A DNA stretch of 64,000 nucleotides from Bifidobacterium magnum (GCF_000741255.1 NZ_JGZB01000001.1:62020-126019), one strand, 5' to 3'. Shown: positions 1 to 8,165, counted from the stretch's first letter. A program made the numbers and translations. The notes: generated from the sequence alone by a model not told the origin.

Positions 1-321
1 GAATACGGCATCGAGGTCGGCTCTTCGAGCCGCGATATCGCGGCCACAGTGCCCGTCACCATTGCGGGAGACGGCAAACGCAAGCCGCTGACCGTATGGA
101 ACACGCTTGACGAATGGCGCAAGGATCCCGTGGGCAAGGCGGTCGCGGGCGAGCTTATGGCCAAGCTGCGCGAGCAGGGTGCCGATTTCACGGGCGGCGA
201 CACGTCCACGGAAATCTTCATGAACACGCTGCCGATCAATTCGCTGACGGCCCTGATGGGGCCGCAAGGCAACCAGGTGGAAGATTTTCTGCTCGGCGAA
301 TACGCTCGCCGTACGCAGTGA
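1..321 (+). CDS. Glycoside hydrolase family 3 (beta-glucosidase-like), C-terminal end only
   Basis: Open from the first base of the window in frame 1 and ending with TGA at 319-321, so only about the last 106 residues are visible. The start of the visible part (EYGIEVGSSSRDI) matches the fibronectin-III-like C-terminal domain of family-3 beta-glucosidases, which typically carries a V-G-x-S-S-R-D/E-I segment. The catalytic domains lie upstream of the window, so substrate preference cannot be judged. The remaining tail (TLDEWRKDP, GELMAKL, FMNTLPINSL) is the extra C-terminal extension seen in some actinobacterial members. The gene is followed directly by the IS605-type element. Family assignment rests on a short segment and is moderately secure. 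Confidence 0.7.
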   Translation, partial: EYGIEVGSSSRDIAATVPVTIAGDGKRKPLTVWNTLDEWRKDPVGKAVAGELMAKLREQGADFTGGDTSTEIFMNTLPINSLTALMGPQGNQVEDFLLGEYARRTQ

Positions 322-339
322 CCGAGTGTGAGGCGCAAG

Positions 340-359
340 CCCGGCCGTTCATGGCCGGG
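340..359. repeat. Left-end hairpin of the IS605 element
   Basis: CCCGGCC and GGCCGGG form a 7-bp stem around a 6-nt loop, 12 bases before the tnpA stop codon. It sits where the left-end subterminal hairpin recognised by TnpA is expected. It could instead be a terminator for the glycosidase gene, but there is no T-run after it on the + strand. Confidence 0.5.
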
Positions 360-370
360 TGAGCCGAACC

Positions 371-775
371 TTAGTCCGGGCGCCGCTGGTTCTGGATGTA
401 TTGTTTGAGGGTGTCCAAGGTCGCGCCGCCGCTGCTTGCGGCGTAGTAGCTGGGCGACCACAAGTGGTTGCGGTGGGTTTTGAGCGTGTATTTCTTCCTG
501 AGGAGTCGGCTGGATACGCCCTTGAGGCTGTTGATGAGCGCACTCAAGGCGATTTTGGGCGGGTAGGAGACGAGCAGGCGCACATGGTCGGTCTCGCCGT
601 TGAATTCGACGAGTTCGGCGTCGAAGTCGTGGCATACGTCGCGCATGATGGTTTCCATGTCGGTCAGGATGGCGTCGTTGAATACGCCGCGCCGGTACTT
701 GGTGACGAAGACCAAATGCGCTTGCAGATTGTAAACACATGTCCTGCCATGTCTTAAATCGTCTGTGTTGCTCAT
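371..775 (-). CDS. tnpA: IS200/IS605 TnpA, Y1 HUH single-strand transposase, probably inactive
   Basis: 134 residues, normal length for TnpA of this family, which excises and inserts single-stranded DNA as a dimer. The N-terminal half (HLVFVTKYRRGVF) and the C-terminal segment LWSPSYY...LDTLKQYIQNQ are typical, and the tyrosine in KQYIQNQ is the expected nucleophile. The metal-binding HUH motif is usually D-H-V-H-L-L-V; here it reads DHVRLLV, with CGC (Arg) in place of the second His codon, a one-base change from CAC. Loss of a metal ligand should abolish cleavage. Divergent from tnpB with 21 bp between the starts. Confidence 0.9.
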   Translation of the reverse strand: MSNTDDLRHGRTCVYNLQAHLVFVTKYRRGVFNDAILTDMETIMRDVCHDFDAELVEFNGETDHVRLLVSYPPKIALSALINSLKGVSSRLLRKKYTLKTHRNHLWSPSYYAASSGGATLDTLKQYIQNQRRPD

Positions 776-796
776 AGACCAATCGTATCATGTGGT

Positions 797-2059
797 ATGA
801 TGGGAGGCATGGGACAGACAGTGCGCTACAGGTACCGCGCGTACCCCACCGCCGTGCAGGAGCAGGCGTTGCGCCGCCTGTTCGGCTGCTGCCGGGTCGT
901 ATGGAACGACACCGTGCGCCTGTTCCGCGACCATTTCGACCCCACGGACAGGAACAGCGTCCCCAAGCCCGGCGAAGCGCAGAAGATTGTCCTCACGGAC
1001 GCGAAGAAAACCCCGGAACGCGCATGGCTGGGCGAAGTATCCAACGTGGCGCTCACGCAAATCCACCGGGACGCCATGCGGGCCTGTTGGAACGGCGTGC
1101 GGCACGCGCGCAGGCAGCGCATGGCCCGGTACCGTTCCCTCAAACGCAATCCCGTCAACAGCGCCCGGTTCACCGCCAACGGGTTCGCCATCAGGGACAA
1201 CGGGAAGGTGTATCTCGCCAAGATCGGTGACATCAAAATCAGGTGGTCCCGCGCCCTGCCGTCAGTGCCGAAATCGTGCACCATCCTGCAAGAGCCGGAT
1301 GGCGCGTGGTACGTCAGCTTCACCGTCACGAGGGAAACCGAACCGTTGCCGCCATGCGGCACGGACGCGGCCATCGATTTGGGGTTCACCCACTTGGGCG
1401 AACTCGTCGCCACGGACGGCACCCGACGACGCATCGACGCACCCAAACCCCTCAACCGGCTGCGACGCCAGCTCGCCCGGTTCCAACGAAAGGAAGCGCG
1501 CCAACAGCAAACCTCGAACAGGCGCCGACGCACCCGCCAACGCATTAACCGGCTATACGCCAAGGCACGCCATCAGCTCGACGACTACCAGAACAAGCAG
1601 GCACTCCGAATCGTCCGCGAAACCCAAACGGTCGGCTTGGAAACCCTCAATGTTTCTGGCATGAGCAGGCGGCATGGCAGAAGCATCCTGACGGTTGCGC
1701 CCGCACGGTTCGCAGCCAAACTCAAAGCAAAGGCCGAACAGTACGGTCGCACCATCGTCCAGATAGGCAAATGGGAGCCGACCACGCGCCTATGCTCCCA
1801 GTGCAAGCACCACGTGGACGGCGGCATACCGGAACAGGTGCGTGTCTGGCGATGCGCCGACTGTGGCAGTATCCTCGACCGCGACTACAACGCGGCATTG
1901 AATATCCTTGACGCGGCAGGGCTTGCCGAGTCGTTAAACGCGCATGGAGGCGATGCGAGACTGCGTTTGGCCACGGCCGGGCGGAGCAGTCGTCAGGGAA
2001 CTGCGAACCCGTCAGACGGAACGCGCAAGCATTCCGGGCTGGGAATCCCGGTGCTTTAG
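797..2059 (+). CDS. tnpB: TnpB, RNA-guided nuclease of the IS605-type element
   Basis: 420 residues from ATG 797; in-frame ATG codons at 800 and 809 are alternative starts and no spacing favours one clearly. TnpB is the OmegaRNA-guided DNA nuclease that is ancestral to Cas12. The RuvC catalytic residues are all present: Asp194 in AIDLGFT, Glu282 in GLETLNV and Asp363 in LDRDYNAALNIL. The zinc ribbon has CSQC and CADC pairs (about residues 334-356). An N-terminal helix-turn-helix-like region (RYRYRAYPT...) is also typical. The gene therefore looks intact even though its partner TnpA does not. The stop lies inside the right-end hairpin. Confidence 0.93.
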   Translation: MMGGMGQTVRYRYRAYPTAVQEQALRRLFGCCRVVWNDTVRLFRDHFDPTDRNSVPKPGEAQKIVLTDAKKTPERAWLGEVSNVALTQIHRDAMRACWNGVRHARRQRMARYRSLKRNPVNSARFTANGFAIRDNGKVYLAKIGDIKIRWSRALPSVPKSCTILQEPDGAWYVSFTVTRETEPLPPCGTDAAIDLGFTHLGELVATDGTRRRIDAPKPLNRLRRQLARFQRKEARQQQTSNRRRRTRQRINRLYAKARHQLDDYQNKQALRIVRETQTVGLETLNVSGMSRRHGRSILTVAPARFAAKLKAKAEQYGRTIVQIGKWEPTTRLCSQCKHHVDGGIPEQVRVWRCADCGSILDRDYNAALNILDAAGLAESLNAHGGDARLRLATAGRSSRQGTANPSDGTRKHSGLGIPVL

Positions 2060-2076
2060 CACCGGGAGGAAGTCAA
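1940..2076 (+). ncRNA. Putative OmegaRNA (reRNA) scaffold overlapping the tnpB 3' end
   Basis: In this family the guide RNA scaffold is transcribed from the last 100-150 bases of tnpB through the right end, and the guide is the flanking DNA. Seen here: a perfect 9-bp stem with a TT loop at 2047-2066, then GGAGGAAG and TCAA at 2073-2076. The guide would begin at 2077 (CTTCCGCTTGCC...). The 5' boundary is a guess from family knowledge. Confidence 0.45.
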
Positions 2077-2375
2077 CTTCCGCTTGCCCCCCCATCTCCC
2101 TCGTGCGCCGCGACGCATAAAAAACGCGCCTGAAAGTTTCCTGAACGTCCGCTAGGTGTCCGCCGTACTGCCGCTTGGCTTTTACTGGGTTTTGCTAAGC
2201 CCGGGGCGCAAACTTTGGGCGCGCGGCGGGGGAGTGTGGGAATTCGTTCGCCGCTGGCTATTTGGCCCATCGCGGCCACGGTCAAGTGACGAAGATTGTT
2301 CCTAGATCACAGATCACACCGATGGCCGGCGCGGTTCGTCCGCCCGTCACGGAAGGTTTTAAAAGGAGATTTGTT
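2077..2375. other. Intergenic stretch after the IS, no gene seen
   Basis: About 300 bp without a convincing reading frame on either strand. The first 20 bases would serve as the TnpB guide. The rest presumably holds the promoter of the FMN reductase gene, but no strong -35/-10 pair stands out. The Shine-Dalgarno AAAAGGAG at 2361-2368 fixes the next start. Confidence 0.5.
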
Positions 2376-2924
2376 ATGGCACGTCCAAACATTGCATTTG
2401 TGGAAAGCTCCCTGAGCGGCAACTCTTTCGAAGCGGATCTCGCCCGCAAGGCCATCGAGACCCTCGGCGACCGCGCCGACATCACCGAGGTGGATTACAA
2501 GGATCTGCCGCTGCTGAACGAGAAGGAAGAGTTCCCGGATCCGGACGCCGCCCTGGCCATTCTCGACAAGTTCAAGAACGCTGACGCCGTGTGGGTGTTC
2601 GTCTCCGAGTACAAGCACAACATCCCGGTTGCCGTCAAGAACCTGTTCGACTGGCTGACCACGGGCGACCGCCAGCAGGCCATCGATCAGAAGCCTGTCG
2701 CCATCACGGGCGTCGGCGGCTTCAAGGGCATCTTCGGCCGTATCCAGCTCGGCGACCTGCTCGAGGACAACGGCATGCGCGTCTTCCCGGTGGAAGTCGG
2801 CCTGTCCGTTCCGGAAGAGGCTTTCCAGACCGGTGACTGGGTCTTCAACGAGGCCGACATCGAGGCCGTGCGCATGCAGGCCGAGGACTTCCTGAAGTTC
2901 ATCAGCATGAACGAAGTAAAGTGA
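2376..2924 (+). CDS. NAD(P)H-dependent FMN reductase family protein
   Basis: 182 residues. The start ATG at 2376 is chosen because AAAAGGAG lies 7 bases upstream; longer versions lack a ribosome site. It has the flavodoxin-like fold pattern of NADPH-dependent FMN reductases: an N-terminal beta strand with FVESSLSGNSF for the FMN phosphate, and VSEYKHNIPVAVKNLFDWL, equivalent to the family's P-E-Y-N-x-S-I-P-x-x-L-K-N segment. The GVGGFKG loop follows. Members reduce FMN, quinones or azo compounds with NAD(P)H in the cytosol; the substrate here is not predictable. It stands alone, upstream of a palindrome that could terminate it and of the MarR-exporter operon. Confidence 0.85.
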   Translation: MARPNIAFVESSLSGNSFEADLARKAIETLGDRADITEVDYKDLPLLNEKEEFPDPDAALAILDKFKNADAVWVFVSEYKHNIPVAVKNLFDWLTTGDRQQAIDQKPVAITGVGGFKGIFGRIQLGDLLEDNGMRVFPVEVGLSVPEEAFQTGDWVFNEADIEAVRMQAEDFLKFISMNEVK

Positions 2925-2993
2925 ACAGACGTCACGTGCGCTTTGGCGCATAAGGGCGTGTCGTAGCGAATCGCCAACGATACCGCCACTTTG

Positions 2994-3045
2994 AGGAGCA
3001 TATACAACTGTTGCACATACAACGGTTGTATATGCTCCTTTTTAT
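2994..3045 (+). terminator. 15-bp inverted repeat followed by T-run, terminator-like
   Basis: AGGAGCATATACAAC (2994-3008) and its exact complement (3025-3039) enclose a 16-nt loop, followed by CTTTTTATA. It could terminate the FMN reductase transcript. It also contains the probable MarR operators, so it may have two roles. Confidence 0.5.
3002..3031. promoter_or_regulatory. Two abutting 15-bp palindromes, candidate MarR operator
   Basis: ATACAACTGTTGCAC (3002-3016, 5 of 7 arm positions symmetric) is directly followed by ATACAACGGTTGTAT (3017-3031, a perfect 7-1-7 palindrome). Size and symmetry fit MarR-family dimer sites, and the MarR gene starts about 50 bases downstream. The assignment to this regulator is inferred. 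Confidence 0.55.
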
Positions 3046-3077
3046 ATTGTGTTCTGTTTACACGACCGCATATCGAT

Positions 3078-3605
3078 ATGCGAATGGATGAACAGAAAGC
3101 AGGTGAGATGGGAGACGATTGCGCTACGAATGTTCACCTGAGTGTGCAAATTCGTTCGTTACACAATCTGATTCGCCGTTATCTCAACGCCAACTTGTCC
3201 CATGAGACTCGATCGCTCACGGGAGTGAACATTGAATTGATCATGTTCCTGGCACGCCACAAGGACGAAGAGATTTTCCAATACGACGTCGAACGCCGCT
3301 TTTCCATCACCAAATCCACCGCCTCGCGCGTGCTGGGACTGATGGAGAAAAAAGGGCTGATTGAACGCCGCTCGGTGGAACGCGACGCGCGTTTGCGCCG
3401 CATTGTGCTGACCGACACCGCAATGGACATGGTCAACAGCATCGAGACGAACAGCGACGTCATGGAAGAAGTCCTCATGGAGGGCTTCAGCTGCGAGGAT
3501 CGTGCGCGGCTCAATAAATATTTTCAACGGATGCGGCAGAATCTGCTGTCCACGGGAATGGTGGGCGGCTGCCACACGCATCCGAATCATGAGGAATTGA
3601 AGTAG
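3078..3605 (+). CDS. MarR-family transcriptional regulator of the downstream ABC exporter
   Basis: 175 residues from ATG 3078; ATG 3084 and 3108 are in-frame alternatives and none has a well-spaced ribosome site. The winged-helix DNA-binding domain is seen in IFQYDVERRFSITKSTASRVLGLMEKKGLIERR followed by the wing RDARLRRIVLT, flanked by helices for dimerisation. MarR proteins usually repress an adjacent efflux operon and release DNA when they bind a small aromatic or toxic ligand. Only 28 bp separate it from the first transporter gene, so regulator and exporter are probably one transcript. Tandem palindromes at 3002-3031 are the likely operator. The C-terminal tail contains a short His-rich segment (CHTHPNHEE). 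Confidence 0.9.
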   Translation: MRMDEQKAGEMGDDCATNVHLSVQIRSLHNLIRRYLNANLSHETRSLTGVNIELIMFLARHKDEEIFQYDVERRFSITKSTASRVLGLMEKKGLIERRSVERDARLRRIVLTDTAMDMVNSIETNSDVMEEVLMEGFSCEDRARLNKYFQRMRQNLLSTGMVGGCHTHPNHEELK

Positions 3606-3633
3606 TAACGAGAAGAGAAGAAAGGAAAGGTGT

Positions 3634-5613
3634 ATGAGCGCCAGAACTGCTGTGTTGCAGGATGACGACTTGGCAACCAAGGTCGAACTGCCCGCGGGCA
3701 CGCCGATTATTGGCACGCTGCTCAAATCGCTGCGTGAATACAAACGCCCGAGCCTGCTCTGCCCGCTGTTCGTGATTGTGGAATCGGTTCTTGAAATCGT
3801 GATTCCGAGCGTCATGGCGGTGCTGATTGACAAGGGCATCACGGGCAAGAACATGCCGGAAATCTGGAAGTACGGCATCGTGCTGATCGTGTTCGCATGC
3901 TGCTCGCTGACCGTGGGCTTCCTGGCCGGAAAGTTCGCCGCCATCGGCGCGGCCGGCTTCGCGAAGAACCTGCGCCACGACGAGTTCGCCCAAGTGCAGT
4001 CCTTCAGCTTCACCAATATCGACAAGTTCTCCACGGGTTCGATCATCACGCGCCTGACCACGGACGTGACGAACATCCAGAACGCCTACATGATGCTGAT
4101 CCGTATGGGCATGCGTGCGCCTGTGATGATAGTGGTGGCGTGGATTTTCACGTTCCGCATCAGCCCGCAGGTCTCCTACGTGTTCCTTGCGTGCATCCCC
4201 GTGCTCGCACTCGGCCTGTGCCTCATGGCCTGGTACGTGCACCCGATTTTCGAGCACGTGTTCAACACTTACGACCGCCTGAACAATGACGTGGACGAGA
4301 ACATCCAGGGCATGCGCGTCGTCAAGTCCTACGACCGCGAAGACTACGAGATCCAGAAGTTCTCGAAGATCTCCCAGCGCATCTACAAGTTCTTCGTCAA
4401 GGCCGAGCGTCTGCTGAGCCTCAACGCCCCGCTGTTCCAGGTCTGCATGTACGTGTCCATGATCCTCATCGCGTGGATCGGCGCGCGCCAGATTGTCGCT
4501 TCCGGCAACAACGCGGCGCTCGGCATGACGACGGGCGATCTTACGGCCCTCGTCACCTACGCGCTGCAGATCATGATGAGCTGCATGATGCTGTCGATGA
4601 TTTTCGTGATGATCATGATTTCGCGTGCTTCCGCGGAACGTATTACGGAAATCATGATCGAGAAGAGCACGGTCACCGATCCGGACGAGCCGATCGAGAC
4701 CGTCGCGAACGGCGACATCGATTTCGACCATGTCACGTTCCGTTATTCGAAGACGTCCGAACGTCCCGTCCTCGACGATATCGACCTGCATATCAAGTCC
4801 GGCCAGACCATCGGCATTATCGGCGGCACCGGTTCCGCAAAATCGTCGCTGGTCCAGCTCGTGCCGCGTCTGTATGACGTGACCGCGGGCAAGCTGCTTG
4901 TCGGCGGCCGCGATACGCGCGACTACGATCTCGTGGCGCTGCGCGACCAGGTCGCCATGGTGCTGCAGAAGAACGTGCTGTTCGCGGGCACCATCGCCGA
5001 CAACCTGCGTTGGGGCAACCCGGACGCGACCGACGAGCAGGTGCGCCACGCGGCCCAGCTCGCCCAGGCCGACTCCTTCGTCCAGGAATTCCCCGACAAA
5101 TACGACACGTGGATCGAAGAGGGCGGCTCCAACGTCTCCGGCGGCCAGCGCCAGCGCCTGTGCATTGCGCGAGCGCTGCTCAAGAAGCCGAAGATCCTGA
5201 TCCTCGACGATTCCACGAGCGCCGTGGACACGAAGACCGACGCGCGTATCCGCGAAGCGTTCCGTACGGAAATTCCGGACACCACGAAGATCATCATCGC
5301 CCAGCGCATCACTTCCGTACAGGATTCCGACATGATCGTCGTTCTGCACGAGGGCAAGATCCTCGACAAGGGCACGCACGACGAACTGCTCAAGCGCTGC
5401 GATGAATACCGCAGCATCTACCTGTCCCAGACCCAGCAGCACGAAGGCCAGGATCTGGACAAGGAAGCCACTGATTACCACGAGGAAGAAGACGAAGCCG
5501 CGGCGCTGCGCAACATGCTGAACCATGGCGCAAACGCGACGGCCCAGGTGGTGGACGGTGATGCCGCAGGCAACGCCGACGCCACGGATACGCAAGGAGG
5601 TGACGCACGATGA
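3634..5613 (+). CDS. ABC exporter half-transporter with degenerate ATP site (heterodimer subunit A)
   Basis: 659 residues: about six membrane helices in residues 40-330 and then an ATPase domain. The nucleotide site departs from consensus: Walker A is GGTGSAKS (397-404, Ala for the usual Gly) and Walker B is ILILDDS with Asp526 where the catalytic Glu is expected. The signature VSGGQRQR is intact. This is the pattern of the degenerate-site subunit of heterodimeric multidrug exporters such as TM287/288 and BmrC/BmrD. An acidic C-terminal tail (HEEEDEAAAL) follows. Start ATG 3634 has GGAAAGG upstream. Its stop overlaps the next start as ATGA, indicating translational coupling. The substrate is unknown; drug or bile-salt efflux is an inference from the MarR context. 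Confidence 0.93.
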   Translation: MSARTAVLQDDDLATKVELPAGTPIIGTLLKSLREYKRPSLLCPLFVIVESVLEIVIPSVMAVLIDKGITGKNMPEIWKYGIVLIVFACCSLTVGFLAGKFAAIGAAGFAKNLRHDEFAQVQSFSFTNIDKFSTGSIITRLTTDVTNIQNAYMMLIRMGMRAPVMIVVAWIFTFRISPQVSYVFLACIPVLALGLCLMAWYVHPIFEHVFNTYDRLNNDVDENIQGMRVVKSYDREDYEIQKFSKISQRIYKFFVKAERLLSLNAPLFQVCMYVSMILIAWIGARQIVASGNNAALGMTTGDLTALVTYALQIMMSCMMLSMIFVMIMISRASAERITEIMIEKSTVTDPDEPIETVANGDIDFDHVTFRYSKTSERPVLDDIDLHIKSGQTIGIIGGTGSAKSSLVQLVPRLYDVTAGKLLVGGRDTRDYDLVALRDQVAMVLQKNVLFAGTIADNLRWGNPDATDEQVRHAAQLAQADSFVQEFPDKYDTWIEEGGSNVSGGQRQRLCIARALLKKPKILILDDSTSAVDTKTDARIREAFRTEIPDTTKIIIAQRITSVQDSDMIVVLHEGKILDKGTHDELLKRCDEYRSIYLSQTQQHEGQDLDKEATDYHEEEDEAAALRNMLNHGANATAQVVDGDAAGNADATDTQGGDAR

Positions 5614-7676
5614 GCGACGCAACCGCAGCAGTGACGGCAATGTCGGACGACGAAACGTTGAATGACGACGCCCGCAACCCGCAGGACGGCTCCGAACGCC
5701 GCAACAAGATCGCGCCGGGAACCATCCGCCGCATCTTCTCGTACATTTTCCAATACAAAGTCCATGTAGTCGTCGTAGTCGTCTGCATCATCCTGGGCGC
5801 CATCGCCCAGGCGGCCTCCGCGCTGTTCCTGCAGAAGCTCATCGACTCCTACATCCTGCCGCTGGTAGGCAAGGCCAACCCGAACTGGGAACCGCTGGTC
5901 AAGATCCTCGTGCTCATGGGAGTGCTCTACTTTGTGGGCACCTTCGCCACGTGGCTGTACAGCTTCCTGATCGTGACCGTGGAACAGGGCACACTCAAGA
6001 AGATCCGCGACGACCTGTTCGCCAAGCAGCAACGCCTGCCGATCAGCTTCTTCGACACGCACGAGCACGGCGACATCATGAGCCGTTACACGAACGATAC
6101 GGACACCTTGCGCCAGGCGATCAGCCAGTCGTTCCCGCAGATGTTCAACTCGGCGATCAACGCGCTCGTGGCCCTCATCTCGATCATGTCGCTGTCCATT
6201 CCGTACGCCGTGTTCGTACTCATCTACAGCGTGTTCGTGATCGTCGTGATCCGCGCCATCGTCACGCGCTCGGGCCGCTTCTTCATGAAGCAGCAGGAAC
6301 ACTTGGGCGACGTGAACGCGTTCGTGGAAGAATCCGTCAACGGCCAGAAGGTCGTCAAGGTCTTCAACCACGAGCCGGCCATCCAGAAAACCTTCGACGA
6401 CAAGAACGAACAGCTGTTCCATGCCAGCGCGAACGCCAACATCTACGGCAACGTCACGATGCCGGTGGTCGTCAACCTCGGCTACCTGCTGTACGTGATC
6501 TCCGCCATTCTCGGCGGCGTCGCGGCGCTCAGCGGCTGGGGCAACTTCGGCTTCGGCGGCGCCAGCGCCTTCACGCTCGGCACGATCATCTCGCTGTTGA
6601 CGCTGTCGCGTTCCTTCGTCAACCCGCTCGGCCAGGTCTCCCAGCAGCTCAACATGGTCATGATGGCGCTTGCCGGCGCCTCGCGCATCTTTGAGCAGAT
6701 GGACATGGAACCGGAAACCGACAACGGCACGGTCACGCTCGTGAACGTGGAACTCGGCGCCGACGGCAAGACGATGACCGAAGTGGACCATCCGACGGGC
6801 TACTGGGCTTGGAAGCGCGAGCCCGGCGACGACGGCCACCGCTCCATGGAATACGCCAAGACCTTGAGCGAGAAGGCTTACAAGATCGCCAAGGAATCGC
6901 GCGAGGAAGCCATCACCTCTCCGGACGGACGCCTGACGCTGCTGCGCGGCGACGTGCGTTTCACGGACGTGGTGTTCGGCTACACGCCGAAGAAGGTCGT
7001 GCTCCACGACATCACGTGGTTCGCCAAGCCTGGCCAGAAGATGGCGCTTGTGGGCGCCACGGGCGCGGGCAAGACCACGATCACGAACCTCATCAACCGG
7101 TTCTACGACATCCAGGAAGGCATGATCCTGTATGACGGCATCAACGTGCGCAACATCCGCAAGCCGGATCTGCGCAAGTCGCTGGGCATCGTGCTGCAGG
7201 ACGTGAACCTGTTCACGGGCACGGTCATGGACAACATCCGCTACGGCAAGCTCGACGCGACCGACGAGGAATGCATCGCCGCCGCCAAGCTCACGAACGC
7301 GGACGGCTTCATCCGCATGCTGCCCAACGGCTACCAGACGGTGCTGTCGGGCGACGGCTCGGGCCTGTCCCAGGGCCAGCGCCAGCTCATTTCCATCGCG
7401 CGCGCCGCCGTGGCCAACACCCCGGCCATGATCCTCGACGAGGCCACCTCGTCTATCGATACGCGCACCGAGGAAGTGGTGCAGGCCGGCATGGACAACC
7501 TCATGAAGGGCCGCACGGTGTTCGTGATCGCCCACCGCCTGTCCACGGTCCGCAACTCCGACGTGATCATGGTGCTCGACCATGGCCGCATCATCGAGCG
7601 CGGTTCGCACGACGAACTGATCGCCAAGAAGGGCGAATACTACCAGCTGTACACGGGTTCGCTCGAACTCGAGTAA
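5610..7676 (+). CDS. ABC exporter half-transporter with canonical ATP site (heterodimer subunit B)
   Basis: 688 residues. Six membrane helices in roughly residues 40-330 precede the ATPase domain, which has Walker A GATGAGKT (482-489), signature LSQGQRQL and Walker B AMILDEAT with catalytic Glu611. Between the membrane and ATPase domains, about residues 369-445, is an extra hydrophilic segment (HPTGYWAWKREPGDDG...) typical of the MdlB/TM288-like partner in actinobacteria. The preceding gene supplies the degenerate half, so the two should form one inner-membrane exporter with asymmetric ATP sites. The ATG at 5610 overlaps the upstream TGA by four bases. No terminator with a T-run is obvious directly after the stop. 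Confidence 0.93.
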   Translation: MSDATAAVTAMSDDETLNDDARNPQDGSERRNKIAPGTIRRIFSYIFQYKVHVVVVVVCIILGAIAQAASALFLQKLIDSYILPLVGKANPNWEPLVKILVLMGVLYFVGTFATWLYSFLIVTVEQGTLKKIRDDLFAKQQRLPISFFDTHEHGDIMSRYTNDTDTLRQAISQSFPQMFNSAINALVALISIMSLSIPYAVFVLIYSVFVIVVIRAIVTRSGRFFMKQQEHLGDVNAFVEESVNGQKVVKVFNHEPAIQKTFDDKNEQLFHASANANIYGNVTMPVVVNLGYLLYVISAILGGVAALSGWGNFGFGGASAFTLGTIISLLTLSRSFVNPLGQVSQQLNMVMMALAGASRIFEQMDMEPETDNGTVTLVNVELGADGKTMTEVDHPTGYWAWKREPGDDGHRSMEYAKTLSEKAYKIAKESREEAITSPDGRLTLLRGDVRFTDVVFGYTPKKVVLHDITWFAKPGQKMALVGATGAGKTTITNLINRFYDIQEGMILYDGINVRNIRKPDLRKSLGIVLQDVNLFTGTVMDNIRYGKLDATDEECIAAAKLTNADGFIRMLPNGYQTVLSGDGSGLSQGQRQLISIARAAVANTPAMILDEATSSIDTRTEEVVQAGMDNLMKGRTVFVIAHRLSTVRNSDVIMVLDHGRIIERGSHDELIAKKGEYYQLYTGSLELE

Positions 7677-7902
7677 TGCTAGGAAAACGCTGAACGCGCG
7701 TCCGCCACGGGCGCCGTTCGGGGGCATACAATGGTAGCCGCAACGCGTTTGGCGCGGGGCGGCTGCCATTCTTGTCTGAAAAACACATGGGAATGGCGTG
7801 AGAAAACGGCAGTTTCCTCTATGAACGCAACATCGCCCGACGTGCTGTAATTTATGGTGTTACAAAACGTATTGAATTGTCGCTCTGTGAAAAGAGGTAA
7901 TC

Positions 7903-8088
7903 ATGGACAAGGAAGCATTCGAAAAGATCGAAGAGAACATCGCCGCGAAGCGTGACGAGTTCGAAACCAAGGGCGAAGAGTTCGTCGGCAAGCTCAAGGA
8001 CGCCAAGGAAGGTTGGGAAGATTCCCACGCCGAAGGCAACCATGCCGCCAAGATTGCCCATCAGGAAGAGACGCACCAGACTCACTGA
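7903..8088 (+). CDS. Small charged protein, 61 aa, unknown function
   Basis: A 61-residue, strongly hydrophilic protein rich in Glu, Lys and His, predicted to be mostly helical (EAFEKIEENIAAKRDEFETK). The start ATG at 7903 follows AAAAGAGGTAA, a good ribosome site, and the gene ends before a strong terminator at 8128. No membrane segment, signal peptide or cysteine is seen. Composition resembles small stress-associated proteins of the CsbD or hydrophilin kind, but no family motif is recognised. Its own ribosome site and terminator support a real monocistronic gene. Confidence 0.65.
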   Translation: MDKEAFEKIEENIAAKRDEFETKGEEFVGKLKDAKEGWEDSHAEGNHAAKIAHQEETHQTH

Positions 8089-8127
8089 TCCGGCGCAAGG
8101 CCGCGTCTCACGGCGCAGGTCCGACAT

Positions 8128-8165
8128 AAAAATCCCGCGGGAGTTCACGCTCCCGCGGGATTTTT
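8128..8165. terminator. Strong bidirectional terminator
   Basis: A 16-bp perfect stem (AAAAATCCCGCGGGAG and its complement) around a 6-nt loop, with A-run and T-run flanks. It serves the small + strand gene ending at 8088 and, read the other way, the - strand genes ending at 8272. Confidence 0.9.

Larger units (their letters stand above)
340..2076 (+). mobile_element. IS200/IS605-family insertion sequence, divergent tnpA/tnpB (IS605 layout)
   Basis: The element has a leftward tnpA (371-775) and a rightward tnpB (797-2059) separated by only 21 bp. Subterminal hairpins lie near both ends: an imperfectly placed left one at 340-359 (7-bp stem) and a perfect 9-bp-stem hairpin at 2047-2066 overlapping the tnpB stop. 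The right end is placed after TCAA at 2073-2076 because this family ends in such a tetranucleotide shortly after the right hairpin. The left end is approximate. Members of this family have no terminal inverted repeats and make no target duplication, and none are seen. The TnpA here lacks one HUH histidine, so the copy may be immobile. Confidence 0.8.

Noticed and set aside
359-757. Open frame on the + strand opposite tnpA
   Set aside because: Antisense shadow of the transposase gene without its own ribosome site.
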